DNA of 64,000 bases from BOG-908 sp963850605 (GTDB taxonomy: Bacteria; Pseudomonadota; Alphaproteobacteria; Acetobacterales; Acetobacteraceae), in contig CAWKLX010000007.1 in assembly GCA_963850605.1 (NCBI GenBank), forward strand, positions 496,001 through 560,000, in the 5' to 3' direction. The position numbers and the translations under genes were made by a program. Shown piece after piece: positions 52,723 to 60,868 of this stretch. Numbering within the stretch: the stretch's first letter is position 1; every line of letters starts with the position of its first letter. Below the pieces are notes generated by a model that was given only the letters and a program-made list of their open reading frames with translations, was not told the DNA's origin and did no database searches.

Positions 52723-53370
52723 TCATCCTACACGCAACAGCCGCGTCATGCGCGTGCCGGTATCCTCCAGCTCAAGGCTCGTCGGCACGGCGGCGCGCGC
52801 GAACTCGCCCATTCCCTCCCGCGGCAGGTAGGCGCGGCCGGGATCGGCAACCCACACCTCGGCGCCGCCGGCCGCCATGGCGCGCAGCCACGGTTCGATG
52901 TGCCGCGTCATCGGCGCCTCGTAAAATACGTCGCCGCATACGATGAGGTCCCAGCGGCACGCCTCGCCCACCAGATCGGCGCACACGGCCCGCACATGCG
53001 CGCCATTGGCGGCCGCGTTCATCAGGATGGCCGACACCGCCAGCGGATCGATCTCGCACGCCTCCACGCTGGCCGCCCCTGCCCGACACGCGGCCAGCGC
53101 CGCCAGCCCGCAGCCGGCGGCAAAATCCAGCACGCGCCGCCCCACGACCTTTTCCGGGCAATCCAGCATGTGCCGCGCCAAGGCTTGCGCCCCCGGCCAG
53201 GCGAACGCCCAGAATGGCGGGGCGATGTTCTGCATCCGCAAGAAGTCCTCGGTGGCCTGCCAGATGGGCGTGATTTCGGTCGCCAGATGCAGCGTGAACT
53301 CCGGCACCAGCGGCGCGCGGCCCAGTATCGTGTTCGCGCGGATGAATGTGTCCGCGTCCTGGCCGGTCAC
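52723..53370 (-). CDS. Class I SAM-dependent methyltransferase, ETFB lysine methyltransferase-like
   Basis: 215 residues from a GTG at 53370 that overlaps the ubiA stop (GTGA). FIRANTILGRAPLVPE, PPFWAFAWPGAQALARHML and VLDFAAGCGLAALA (SAM motif I) follow the pattern of METTL20/ETFB-type lysine methyltransferases. EIDPLAVSAILMNAAANG and LIVCGDVFYE complete it. In alphaproteobacteria this enzyme methylates the beta subunit of electron-transfer flavoprotein. Read naively it appears fused to UbiA, but that is a result of a frameshift in ubiA. Confidence 0.85.
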   Translation of the reverse strand: MTGQDADTFIRANTILGRAPLVPEFTLHLATEITPIWQATEDFLRMQNIAPPFWAFAWPGAQALARHMLDCPEKVVGRRVLDFAAGCGLAALAACRAGAASVEACEIDPLAVSAILMNAAANGAHVRAVCADLVGEACRWDLIVCGDVFYEAPMTRHIEPWLRAMAAGGAEVWVADPGRAYLPREGMGEFARAAVPTSLELEDTGTRMTRLLRVG

Positions 53371-54282
53371 ACCCGGCCACAGACCAGCGCGGCGGCCACT
53401 GCCAGGCCGACAGCCCGGTTCAATTTGAACAGGAACAGGCAGCCGCCTCGGGTCCGCAATTTCCAGCCCGCGGACCTGCCGCGCCAGCAGCCAGGCGGGC
53501 ACCGCCAGCACAGCGAAAAACGCCCAGGACAGCCCGCCCAGCCAACCGGCCGCCGCCAGCGCCAGAATGGCGGCCGCATAGGACGCGCCCACGAACAGCC
53601 GGGGCATGGTCGCGAACCGGCGCGACGTACTTCTCACGCCGACCACCGCGTCATCCTCCATGTCCTGGAACCCGTAAATCGTATCAAAGCCCAGATCCCA
53701 GAACACGGCGGCGGCATAGATCGCCACCCACGCCGCATCGATCCGCCCGCACGCCGCGGCGTAGCCGACCGGGGCGCCGGCCCCGAAGGTGAAACCCATG
53801 ACCAGCTGCGGCCACCAGGTAACCCGCTTGGCCAGCGGGTAGAGCGCCACGAGCAGCAGCGTAGACGCCCCCAGTATCTGCGCGACACGATTCAGCTGCA
53901 GCAGCACACCCAGCCCGGCCAGCAGCAGGACGACCAAGAAAATGAAAGCCTGCCGCATCCGCAGCGCGCCGCTGGCCAGCGGCCGGCCGGCCGTGCGGGT
54001 CACGCGCGCATCGATGTCGCGGTCCCACATGTCGTTGACCACGCACCCGGCTGCCCGCATCACCGCCGCCCCCACGGCAAACAACAGCAGCAGGCGCGCC
54101 GTCTGTACCCAGGGTGCCCAGCCCAGAAGAATACCCCAGACCCCGGGCAGAAACAGCAGCCAGATGCCGGTCGGCCGGTCCAGCCTGGCCAGCAGCAGGT
54201 AGGGCCGGACCGCCGCCGGCATGCGCGCGACCCAGCCATCGGCGGCAATATCGGTATGGGCGGCGTTTGCGGGGGCGGCCAT
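53367..54282 (-). CDS. ubiA: 4-hydroxybenzoate octaprenyltransferase (frameshifted at the 3' end)
   Basis: Attaches the polyprenyl tail to 4-hydroxybenzoate in ubiquinone synthesis, in the inner membrane. About 304 residues and eight or nine helices. Both Mg-prenyl-diphosphate motifs are intact: NDMWDRDIDARV and YGFQDMEDD (with GVRSTS). The C-terminus needs the loss of one base near 53445. Then EIADPR continues into CLFLFKLNRAVGLAVAAALV, the usual UbiA ending, and a TGA at 53367. Without that correction the frame runs into the methyltransferase. Confidence 0.93.
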
Positions 54283-54318
54283 CCGGCCTATCTCGCCGTG
54301 CGGCGGAGGCGGGTCAAC

Positions 54319-55014
54319 ATGGTCAGGCTATGGACGACATCGGCGCTGGCACCGGATGCCGAGGTGTTGGCGACCGAAGCCCAGGCGCATTACCTGACAT
54401 CGGTCATGCGCCGTGGCCCGGGCGACGAGGTCGTTCTGTTCAACGGCCGGGACGGGGCCTGGCGTGCCGAAATCACTGGCGCCGGCCGCCGCCACGTGTC
54501 CATGGCGCCGCGCACCCTGCTCGCCCCGCAGACCGCCGAACCCGATCTGTGGCTCGTCTTCGCCCCGTTGAAACGCGACGCCACCGACCTGGTCGTGCGC
54601 CAGGCGACCGAGCTCGGCGTCTCCGCCCTGATCCCCGTGATGACCGAGCGCACCAACACCGCGCGCGTCAACCTGGACCGGCTCGGCGCCATCGCCATGG
54701 AGGCGGCCGAGCAGAGCGAGCGGCTGAGCATGCCCCAGATCAGGCCGCCAGTGCCGCTGACCACATTGCTGGCCGACTGGCCCGGGGACCGCCGCCTGGC
54801 CGCGGCGATCGAGCGCGGCGCGCCGGCCGCCATACCCGAAAGCCGCGCGCTGCTGGTCGGCCCAGAGGGCGGGTTCGCGCCGCGCGAGCTTGACGTCTTG
54901 CGAGCCGCCCGCTTTGTGGCACCCCTAAGCCTGGGCCCGCGCGTGCTGCGGGCCGAGACGGCATGCGTCGCCGGGCTGGCCCTCTTGCAGGGCGCCGGCT
55001 GGTCAACCAACTGA
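54319..55014 (+). CDS. rsmE: 16S rRNA (uracil-1498-N3)-methyltransferase
   Basis: 231 residues from the ATG at 54319, behind GGAGG. The N-terminal PUA-like part (EAQAHYLTSVMRRGPGDEVVLFNG) precedes the SPOUT knot: LVFAPLKRDATDLVVRQATELG, ERTNTARVN, EQSERLSMPQI, LLVGPEGGFAPRELD and LGPRVLRAETACVAGLALL. It is divergent from ubiA (36-base gap) and 36 bases ahead of gshA. The ubiA-rsmE-gshA neighbourhood is common in alphaproteobacteria. Confidence 0.95.
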   Translation: MVRLWTTSALAPDAEVLATEAQAHYLTSVMRRGPGDEVVLFNGRDGAWRAEITGAGRRHVSMAPRTLLAPQTAEPDLWLVFAPLKRDATDLVVRQATELGVSALIPVMTERTNTARVNLDRLGAIAMEAAEQSERLSMPQIRPPVPLTTLLADWPGDRRLAAAIERGAPAAIPESRALLVGPEGGFAPRELDVLRAARFVAPLSLGPRVLRAETACVAGLALLQGAGWSTN

Positions 55015-55050
55015 GCGCGACCGCAAGGCCGCCCCGCCACCAGGAGTTTT

Positions 55051-56413
55051 ATGTCCAATCCCGGCGAGGAAGACGCGACGCCGATCGGGCATGTGCGCGA
55101 GTTGGCCGCCTATCTGGAAGCCGGATGCAAGCCGCCGGCAAAATTCCGGATCGGCACGGAACATGAAAAATTCGGCTTTTTCCGCCCTGGCAGCCCCGGC
55201 GGCCCCGCCTGGTCCGCACCACCCTACGAGCCGGGCGGGCATACGCGCGATGCTGGAAGGGATTGCGGCACTCGGCTGGGAGGAAATACGCGACCAGGAT
55301 GTTCTGATCGGCCTCAAAAAGAACGGGGAAAGCGTCTCGCTGGAACCGGGCGGCCAGTTCGAATTGTCGGGCGCACCGCTGGCCAACCTGCACGAGACCC
55401 GCGCCGAGCTGGACCGCCATTTCGCCGATGTGCGCGCCGTCGGCGGGGCGCTGGGGCTGGGCTTCGCGCCGCTGGGCTTCCACCCGCTGGCGCGCCGCCA
55501 GGACATGCCGTTCATGCCGAAAAGCCGCTACGGCATCATGCGCCGTTACATGCCGCTGGTCGGCACCCTCGGCCTGGACATGATGCTGCGCACCTGCACG
55601 GTGCAGGTGAACCTCGATTTTGCGTCCGAAGCCGACATGATCGCCAAGCTGCGCGTGGGCCTGCTGCTGCAACCTGTCGCCACCGCCCTGTTCGCAAACT
55701 CGCCGTTCACCGAAGGCAAGCCGAACGGTTTTCTGAGCGCCCGCGCCAATGTCTGGACCGACACGGACCCGGATCGCACCGGCATTCAAAGCGTATTCTT
55801 CGAAGACGGATTCGGTTTCGAGCGCTACGCCGACTGGCTGCTGGATGTGCCGATGTATTTCGTCGCCCGCCACGGCCGTCTGATCGACGTGGCCGGCGCA
55901 TCGTTTCGCAAGTTCATGGCGGGCGCCGTGCCGGAGCTCGCGGGTATCACCGCAACCGTCGGCGATTTCGCCGACCATTTCACCACCGTTTTCACCGAAG
56001 TGCGCCTGAAGCGCTTTCTGGAGATGCGCGGCGCGGACGCAGGCACGCCGGAGATGATGCTTGCCCAGTCCGCCTTCTGGGTTGGACTCCTCTACGACGG
56101 CGCAGCGCTGGAAGCCGCGGTGCGCCTGGTCGGCGCACATCCCTGGCGCGAGCTGGCCGCCATACGCAGCGCCGTGCCGCGCCTCGGCCTGGATGCGCCG
56201 TTGGCCGGCGGTACGGTCCGCGCCCTGGCCCGGGACGCGCTGGCCATCGCGCGCCAGGGGCTCGCCGCACGTGGTTTGGACGAGGCGCCGATGCTGGACC
56301 CGCTGGACGCCATCGTGGCCGGCGGTCCCAACCAGGCGGAACACTGGCTGGCGCGGTATCACGGCGTGTGGGCCGGCGACACATCGAAAATCTTCGAAGA
56401 GGCTGCGGTCTGA
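55051..56413 (+). CDS. gshA: Glutamate--cysteine ligase (frameshifted near the 5' end)
   Basis: First enzyme of glutathione synthesis, class 2/3 as in alphaproteobacteria and plants. About 453 residues from the ATG at 55051, with AGGAG before it. The first frame gives FRIGTEHEKFGFF, then PPYEPGG. One extra base at about 55240 shifts it, after which IRAMLEGIAALGWEE, SLEPGGQFELSGAPL, GTLGLDMMLRTCTVQVNLDF and FANSPFTEGKPNGFLS follow in the next frame. Single-base removal gives a complete protein. It follows rsmE by 36 bases. Confidence 0.93.
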
Positions 56414-56463
56414 GCGGCCCGCCTGTCCCGCTGGCGACACCCCGCCTCTGGCGCCGCCTTGCC

Positions 56464-57270
56464 ATGGCCGGCGCCCTCATGTGCCTGGGTGCCGCACCTT
56501 TGCCGGCCCGGACGAGCATCCTGCACTACACCGTGCGCCTGCGCGGCATCTCGCTTCTGACCGCGTCCTTCTGCTTCCGCCTGGACGCAAATTCCTACGA
56601 GACGGCCGTTCTGGGGCGCACGGCAGGCGCGGTCGATCTGCTGATGCATGGCCGCGCCGAAATCCATGCCGAGGGCGCGGTGGATGCGGCAGGACACGTG
56701 TTCCCGCACGCCTACACCGAGCGCAGCCGGCTGTCGGGCGCCGATTACAGGATCACGATCGACTACCCCAATCGGGACCCGGTGCTGCGGGAGGAGGCGC
56801 CGCCGCAGGAAAAATACCGGCTGCCCATCCCACCCGACCAGGTGAAGACCGCCATCGACGGGGTGAGCGCGGTGGTCGAACAATCCCTCGCCGCCGGCCG
56901 GGGCGTGTGCGCCGGCGACACGCGCGTCTATGACGGCCGGCAGGTGCGCATGCTGTCGCTGCGTCACGGCGTGGTGGACCAACTGCCGCCCAATCCACAC
57001 TCCGCCTTCCAGGGCGCGGCGCTGCGGTGCGACACGGGTTCGCTCATGCTGGCGGGGTTCGTGAAGGACGAGCCGGTCAAATCGCAAACCAAGCCGATGC
57101 AAGGCCGCCTCTGGCTGGCGCCCGCGCCGGAGGGTGCCCCGTCCGTTCCGGTCCGCATGGTATTCGACGCGGGATTTTTCGGCGATGTCGTGGTGCAGCT
57201 GGACGGGGCGTCACGCAGAGGCGCCGAGAGCTGTCAGGGGTCCGGGTGGGCGGGCGAGGGACCGTCATGA
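56464..57270 (+). CDS. Exported DUF3108 domain protein
   Basis: 268 residues from the ATG at 56464, with a signal peptide (MAGALMCLGAAPLPARTS). The mature part shows the DUF3108 pattern: HYTVRLRGISLLTASFCF, ETAVLGRTAGAVDLL, ERSRLSGADYRITIDY and CAGDTRVYDGRQVRML, ending in beta strands. The role of the family is unknown; members are periplasmic. It lies 50 bases after gshA in the same direction. Confidence 0.85.
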   Translation: MAGALMCLGAAPLPARTSILHYTVRLRGISLLTASFCFRLDANSYETAVLGRTAGAVDLLMHGRAEIHAEGAVDAAGHVFPHAYTERSRLSGADYRITIDYPNRDPVLREEAPPQEKYRLPIPPDQVKTAIDGVSAVVEQSLAAGRGVCAGDTRVYDGRQVRMLSLRHGVVDQLPPNPHSAFQGAALRCDTGSLMLAGFVKDEPVKSQTKPMQGRLWLAPAPEGAPSVPVRMVFDAGFFGDVVVQLDGASRRGAESCQGSGWAGEGPS

Positions 57271-57284
57271 GTGTTGACTGAACT

Positions 57285-57914
57285 TTAGCAGAACATGCCG
57301 AGCAGGCCGTGTAGATCGCGTATCGTGTAGGTGGCCTCCCCGGGCCTGGCATGTGGCCGTTCCACGAACACGGTTGTCAGGCCAAGGCTGTTGGCAACCG
57401 ACAAATCGTAATCGGCATAGGCCGAGACATGCCACCAGTGCGGGCCGAAACCGATGTTCCGATGGTCACGCATGTGCCGCCAAAACCGCGGATCCGGTTT
57501 GTAGAGGCGGACATCCTCGGCACACAGCCAGTCGCTGAGACGGCGCGCAAGCCTGGTTTGTATGGTCTCGCCGTGGCTCCGGTCACTATTCGTCATCGCG
57601 GCGCAAGGTGAGACGTTCATGATCTCATCGAGCACGTTCGCGTCTGGATAGAGTGGCCAGTTGCCGATATTGGTGGAAATATCTGCGGCGTCCGTATCGT
57701 CCAATCCGATCACATCGACCAAACTCGCCCGTGTGATGGCGGCGTAATCGAGATACGGCCCCCGTTCCAGTTCGCCTTGCACATCCACGATGCGGTCGAA
57801 CTCGCCTTCCAGCAGCGCTCGCCCCGCGCTACGGCAAGCGTTTTCCAAACCGGTGCGCCAGTCGAGCACCGTGCCGAAAATGTCGAATGTCATCAGCGCA
57901 GGTCGCGCGATCAT
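57285..57914 (-). CDS. Haloacid dehalogenase, type II (HAD superfamily)
   Basis: 209 residues from the ATG at 57914. The HAD nucleophile Asp is in FDIFGTVLDW; motif II is AMTNSDRSHG and the Lys-containing motif III is VRLYKPDP; motif IV is HVSAYADYDLSVANSLG. This fits hydrolytic S-2-haloacid dehalogenases, though the canonical residues after the nucleophile (DxYGT) read DIFGT. Substrate is not established. A Uma2 gene starts upstream on the same strand and ends 16 bases before it. Confidence 0.88.
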   Translation of the reverse strand: MIARPALMTFDIFGTVLDWRTGLENACRSAGRALLEGEFDRIVDVQGELERGPYLDYAAITRASLVDVIGLDDTDAADISTNIGNWPLYPDANVLDEIMNVSPCAAMTNSDRSHGETIQTRLARRLSDWLCAEDVRLYKPDPRFWRHMRDHRNIGFGPHWWHVSAYADYDLSVANSLGLTTVFVERPHARPGEATYTIRDLHGLLGMFC

Positions 57915-57929
57915 GCGTGCGTTCAGCAA

Positions 57930-58496
57930 TCAGACCGGGGCGAATGCGAGGCCTTGATAGAGCTCTGCGACCGGCACCTCTATGCCGATCTCCGGCATGC
58001 GCAACACGTCATCACGACCCAGCGTGGTTGCGCGCCACGGCTCACCGGAGTCGGTACGTTCGAAGACCGTCAGATCCGAACTCGTGCTTTCCAGGATGAC
58101 ATAGCGCCGGACGGATGCAATCGCGGCATATTCACGCACCTTGTCGATGCGATCGGTGCGGCTTGTCGTCGGGCTTAAAACCTCGAATAGCACGATGGGG
58201 TTAGGCACTACGCGCGTGGCCATGTCCAGCCGGTCACAGGTGACGACCACATCGGGATAACGCACCGCCTGGCCGATCGTGGCGACACCTGCACCCGGGC
58301 CAAGAGCTTGGCAGGACGAGGCGCGCAGATGGGTGCGAAGCACAAAATTGAGGTTTCCAATGACAGTAGCGTGACCCAGCGTACCACCGTTCATGTCAAC
58401 CGGCTGAAAACCATCGAATTCCCAACGCCCTTCCTGGCCGTCTGCCCAGTCAAAGAATTCCTCTTGCGTCCAGGGCCGTCGAAGTGGTGCGTTCAT
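57930..58496 (-). CDS. Uma2 family endonuclease-like protein
   Basis: 188 residues from the ATG at 58496. A PD-(D/E)xK fold of the DUF820/Uma2 family is recognisable from RPWTQEEFFDWADGQEGRWEF, VIGNLNFVLRTHL, VRYPDVVVTCD, PIVLFEVLSPTTSRTDRIDK and RYVILESTSSDLTVFE. The Asp and Glu-Val-Leu-Ser segments carry the nuclease-type residues. Function is unproven; such genes are common in cyanobacteria and scattered elsewhere. It is divergent from imuA across the LexA box, and could share that control. Confidence 0.85.
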   Translation of the reverse strand: MNAPLRRPWTQEEFFDWADGQEGRWEFDGFQPVDMNGGTLGHATVIGNLNFVLRTHLRASSCQALGPGAGVATIGQAVRYPDVVVTCDRLDMATRVVPNPIVLFEVLSPTTSRTDRIDKVREYAAIASVRRYVILESTSSDLTVFERTDSGEPWRATTLGRDDVLRMPEIGIEVPVAELYQGLAFAPV

Positions 58497-58556
58497 GGCA
58501 CAACCATAACCTGAGCGGCGGCAGGAAGCACGTGGGTTGACTGCGCTCATCAATAA

Positions 58557-58571
58557 GAACAAAAAAAGAAC
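58557..58571 (+). promoter_or_regulatory. LexA operator (SOS box), alphaproteobacterial type
   Basis: GAAC, seven A, GAAC: an exact match to the alphaproteobacterial SOS box GTTC-N7-GTTC read from the other strand. It ends at the base before the imuA ATG, in the gap to the divergent Uma2 gene. A LexA dimer here would block the imuA-imuB(-dnaE2) operon until DNA damage. Confidence 0.85.
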
Positions 58572-59303
58572 ATGCCAACCCAAGCCACCTTGGACGCGCT
58601 ACGCCACCGCATCCGCCTGCTCGAACGCCCCGCCGCGCGCGACGCCAGCGTGCTGGCTTTCGGCGTCCCGGCCATCGACGAGCATCTGCCCGGGGGCGGC
58701 CTGACGCAAGCCGGCCTGCACGAGGTGGCGGGCGGCGGCCCCGATGCGGTGCACGGGGCCGCCGCCGCGCTGTTTGCGGCCGGCATCTGCGCGCGGCTGG
58801 GCGGCCCGGTGCTGTGGTGCACCGCCAACCCCGACCTGTTCGCGCCCGGCCTGGCCTGCGCCGGCCTGCACCCCGACCGGGTGATCCACGCCCAGGCGCC
58901 CGACGACCCCACGGTGCTGCTGGTATTGGAGGAGGCGTTGCGCCACCCCGGCCTGTCGGCGGCCGTGGGCGAGGTGGCGCGCCTGCCCATGACCGCCTCG
59001 CGCCGGCTGGTGCTGGCGGCGGAATCCGGCGTGATGGCGCTGGTGCTGCGCCGCCGCCCGGAAGGCAAGCCCGAAGACACGGCCATCAATGCCGCCTGCA
59101 CACGCTGGCGCATCACCCCCCTGCCCTCGGCCCCGCTCCCGGTCCCGGGATTGGGCCGGGCGCGCTGGCGGGTGGAGCTCGCGCGCTGCCGCGGCGGTGA
59201 ACCGAAAACCTGGGATCTGGAGGCATGTGATGCGCAGGGTCGTCTCTCTCTATTTGCCGAGTTTTCCGACCGACAGGCTGCGCCGCGCCGGCGTGCTGGC
59301 TGA
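58572..59303 (+). CDS. imuA: ImuA, SOS mutagenesis accessory protein
   Basis: 243 residues. A RecA/SulA-like fold without a complete Walker A loop: VLAFGVPAIDEHLPGGGLTQ, LHEVAGGG, GGPVLWCTANPDLFAPGL, HAQAPDDPTVLLVLEEAL and TASRRLVLAAESGVMALVLRRR. ImuA interacts with ImuB and RecA in damage-induced translesion synthesis. The start is directly behind the LexA box, so no ribosome-binding site is present; the transcript may be leaderless, or the true start may lie slightly downstream. It overlaps imuB by 74 bases. Confidence 0.9.
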   Translation: MPTQATLDALRHRIRLLERPAARDASVLAFGVPAIDEHLPGGGLTQAGLHEVAGGGPDAVHGAAAALFAAGICARLGGPVLWCTANPDLFAPGLACAGLHPDRVIHAQAPDDPTVLLVLEEALRHPGLSAAVGEVARLPMTASRRLVLAAESGVMALVLRRRPEGKPEDTAINAACTRWRITPLPSAPLPVPGLGRARWRVELARCRGGEPKTWDLEACDAQGRLSLFAEFSDRQAAPRRRAG

Positions 59304-60738
59304 CGGCGTGCCGGCCCTGACCGCCGCCCGCCAGGGATCGAAACGCCTGGTCATGAGCGTGGACGCGCGCGCCGCCGCCCTGGGCTTGCGCGCCGGCATG
59401 GCGGTGGCCCACGCCCAGGCGCTGGTGCCCGATCTCGCCATCGCCGAAGCCGACCCGGCCGGCGACGCGGCCGCGCTCAACCGCCTGGCCGCCTGGTGCC
59501 TGCGCCACACCACCCCGCTGGCCGCCGCCAACCCGCCGGACGGCGTATGGATGGACGTGACCGGCTGCACCCATTTGTTCGGCGGTGAAGCCGAGCTGCT
59601 GGCCGGCCTGGTCGCCCGCCTGGCCCAGTCCGGCATGGCCGCGCGCGCCGCCATCGCCGACACGCCGGGCGCCGCCCACGCCCTGGCGCGCTATGGCGCG
59701 AACCCCATCGCCATCGACCCGCCCGGCATGCGCACCTCCCTGCTGCCACTGCCGATCGCCGCCCTGCGCGCGCCGGAGGACAGTGTCGCCGCCCTGCGCA
59801 GCCTGGGTTTCGACACGGTGGGCCAGCTCATGGCCGCCCCACGCGCGCCGCTGGCCAAACGCTTCGGCGCCACCGTGCTGCGGCGTCTCGACCAGGCGAC
59901 AGGCGCCGTGCCGGAACCGATCGAACCGGCCACCCCGCCCGAGATGCCACGCACCCGCCAAGGCTTTCCCGAGCCCATCGCCACGCCCGAGGATTTGGCA
60001 CGCGCGGCCGCCCTGCTCGCCGAACGCCTATGCGAAAAACTGCAACAGCGCGGCCTGGGCGCCTCCCGCCTCGACCTGGTGTTCCGCCGCGTGGATGGCA
60101 CCGACCAGGCCGTGCGCATCGGCACCGCCGCCCCCACCCGCGATACGGCCCACCTGACCCGGCTGCTGACCGCACGGATCGAGACGATCGACCCGGGGTT
60201 CGGGATCGAGGCCGCATGCCTGTCCGCACCACTCACCGCCGCCCTGGGCGCGCGGCAGAGCGTGTCCGACCTCTGCGTGGCCAGCCGTGCGCCCGATTTG
60301 TCCGGCCTGATCGACACGCTGGTGAACCGGCTCGGCGAGGACCGCGTGTTCCGCATGGCGCCGGTGCAAAGCGACGTGCCCGAACGTTCGGTGCGCGCGA
60401 TCGCACCCCTGGGTCGGGTTTCGGCCAACTGGCCCGCCCGCCTGCCACGCCCGCCGCGCCTGTTCACCCCGCCGCGGCCGGTCAGTGCCATGGCGCTGCT
60501 GCCCGACCATGCACCGGCGCAATTCACCTGGCGGCGCGCCCATCGCGTGCGATGCGCCGACGGCCCGGAACGGGTGTTCGGCGAATGGTGGTGCGACGAC
60601 GCGGAGACCTGGGCGGTGCGCGATTACTTTCGCGTGGAGGACGAGGGCGGGCAGCGCTTCTGGCTGTTTCGGCGAGGTGATGGCGTTCAGGGAGGGACTG
60701 GCGATTTGCAGTGGTTTTTGCATGGGATGTTTGGGTAG
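59230..60738 (+). CDS. imuB: ImuB, Y-family polymerase-like protein of the mutasome
   Basis: 502 residues from the ATG at 59230, with GGAGG seven bases ahead. Y-family palm and fingers are visible (SLYLPSFPTDRLRRAG, ALGLRAGMAVAHAQALVPD, GVWMDVTGCTHLFGGE), then HhH-like and little-finger regions. As in other ImuB proteins the N-terminal catalytic acidic residue of true Y-polymerases is absent (LYLPSF where Asp is expected). The protein is therefore thought to act as a bridge to DnaE2 and the clamp. It precedes dnaE2 by 130 bases. Confidence 0.92.
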   Translation: MRRVVSLYLPSFPTDRLRRAGVLADGVPALTAARQGSKRLVMSVDARAAALGLRAGMAVAHAQALVPDLAIAEADPAGDAAALNRLAAWCLRHTTPLAAANPPDGVWMDVTGCTHLFGGEAELLAGLVARLAQSGMAARAAIADTPGAAHALARYGANPIAIDPPGMRTSLLPLPIAALRAPEDSVAALRSLGFDTVGQLMAAPRAPLAKRFGATVLRRLDQATGAVPEPIEPATPPEMPRTRQGFPEPIATPEDLARAAALLAERLCEKLQQRGLGASRLDLVFRRVDGTDQAVRIGTAAPTRDTAHLTRLLTARIETIDPGFGIEAACLSAPLTAALGARQSVSDLCVASRAPDLSGLIDTLVNRLGEDRVFRMAPVQSDVPERSVRAIAPLGRVSANWPARLPRPPRLFTPPRPVSAMALLPDHAPAQFTWRRAHRVRCADGPERVFGEWWCDDAETWAVRDYFRVEDEGGQRFWLFRRGDGVQGGTGDLQWFLHGMFG

Positions 60739-60862
60739 AAGAATGTTCTGTCTTGAAAGAAAGAACCAAAGAACTTTTATCGATGGCGTGTGCATCAATC
60801 CCAACGCGCGCGCCATCGATAAAAAGTCTTTTGCTTCTTTTCTTCAGAAAAGAAGTGCTTTC
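60739..60862. repeat. Split copy of the palindromic repeat with an inverted repeat between its halves, ahead of dnaE2
   Basis: The second-arm half (TGTCTTGAAAGAAAGAA, CCAAAGAACTTTT) is at 60745-60778. The first-arm half (AAAAGTCTTTTGCTTC, TTTTCTTCAGAAAAGAAG) is at 60822-60855. This is the reverse of the usual order. Between them ATCGATGGCG (60779-60788) and CGCCATCGAT (60811-60820) form a perfect ten-base stem, extended by the TTTT and AAAA of the repeat halves. The structure would occupy the dnaE2 leader. Confidence 0.65.
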
Positions 60863-60868
60863 TCTCTA

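Noticed and set aside
55051..57270. 739-codon plus-strand open frame joining gshA and the DUF3108 gene
   Set aside because: It is gshA read in the wrong frame after the break at 55240, running by chance into the DUF3108 frame; the two are separate genes.
58497..58556. Possible toxin-antitoxin pair with the Uma2 gene
   Set aside because: Only 75 bases separate Uma2 and imuA and no small partner gene fits there; Uma2 and the dehalogenase downstream do not resemble a known pair.
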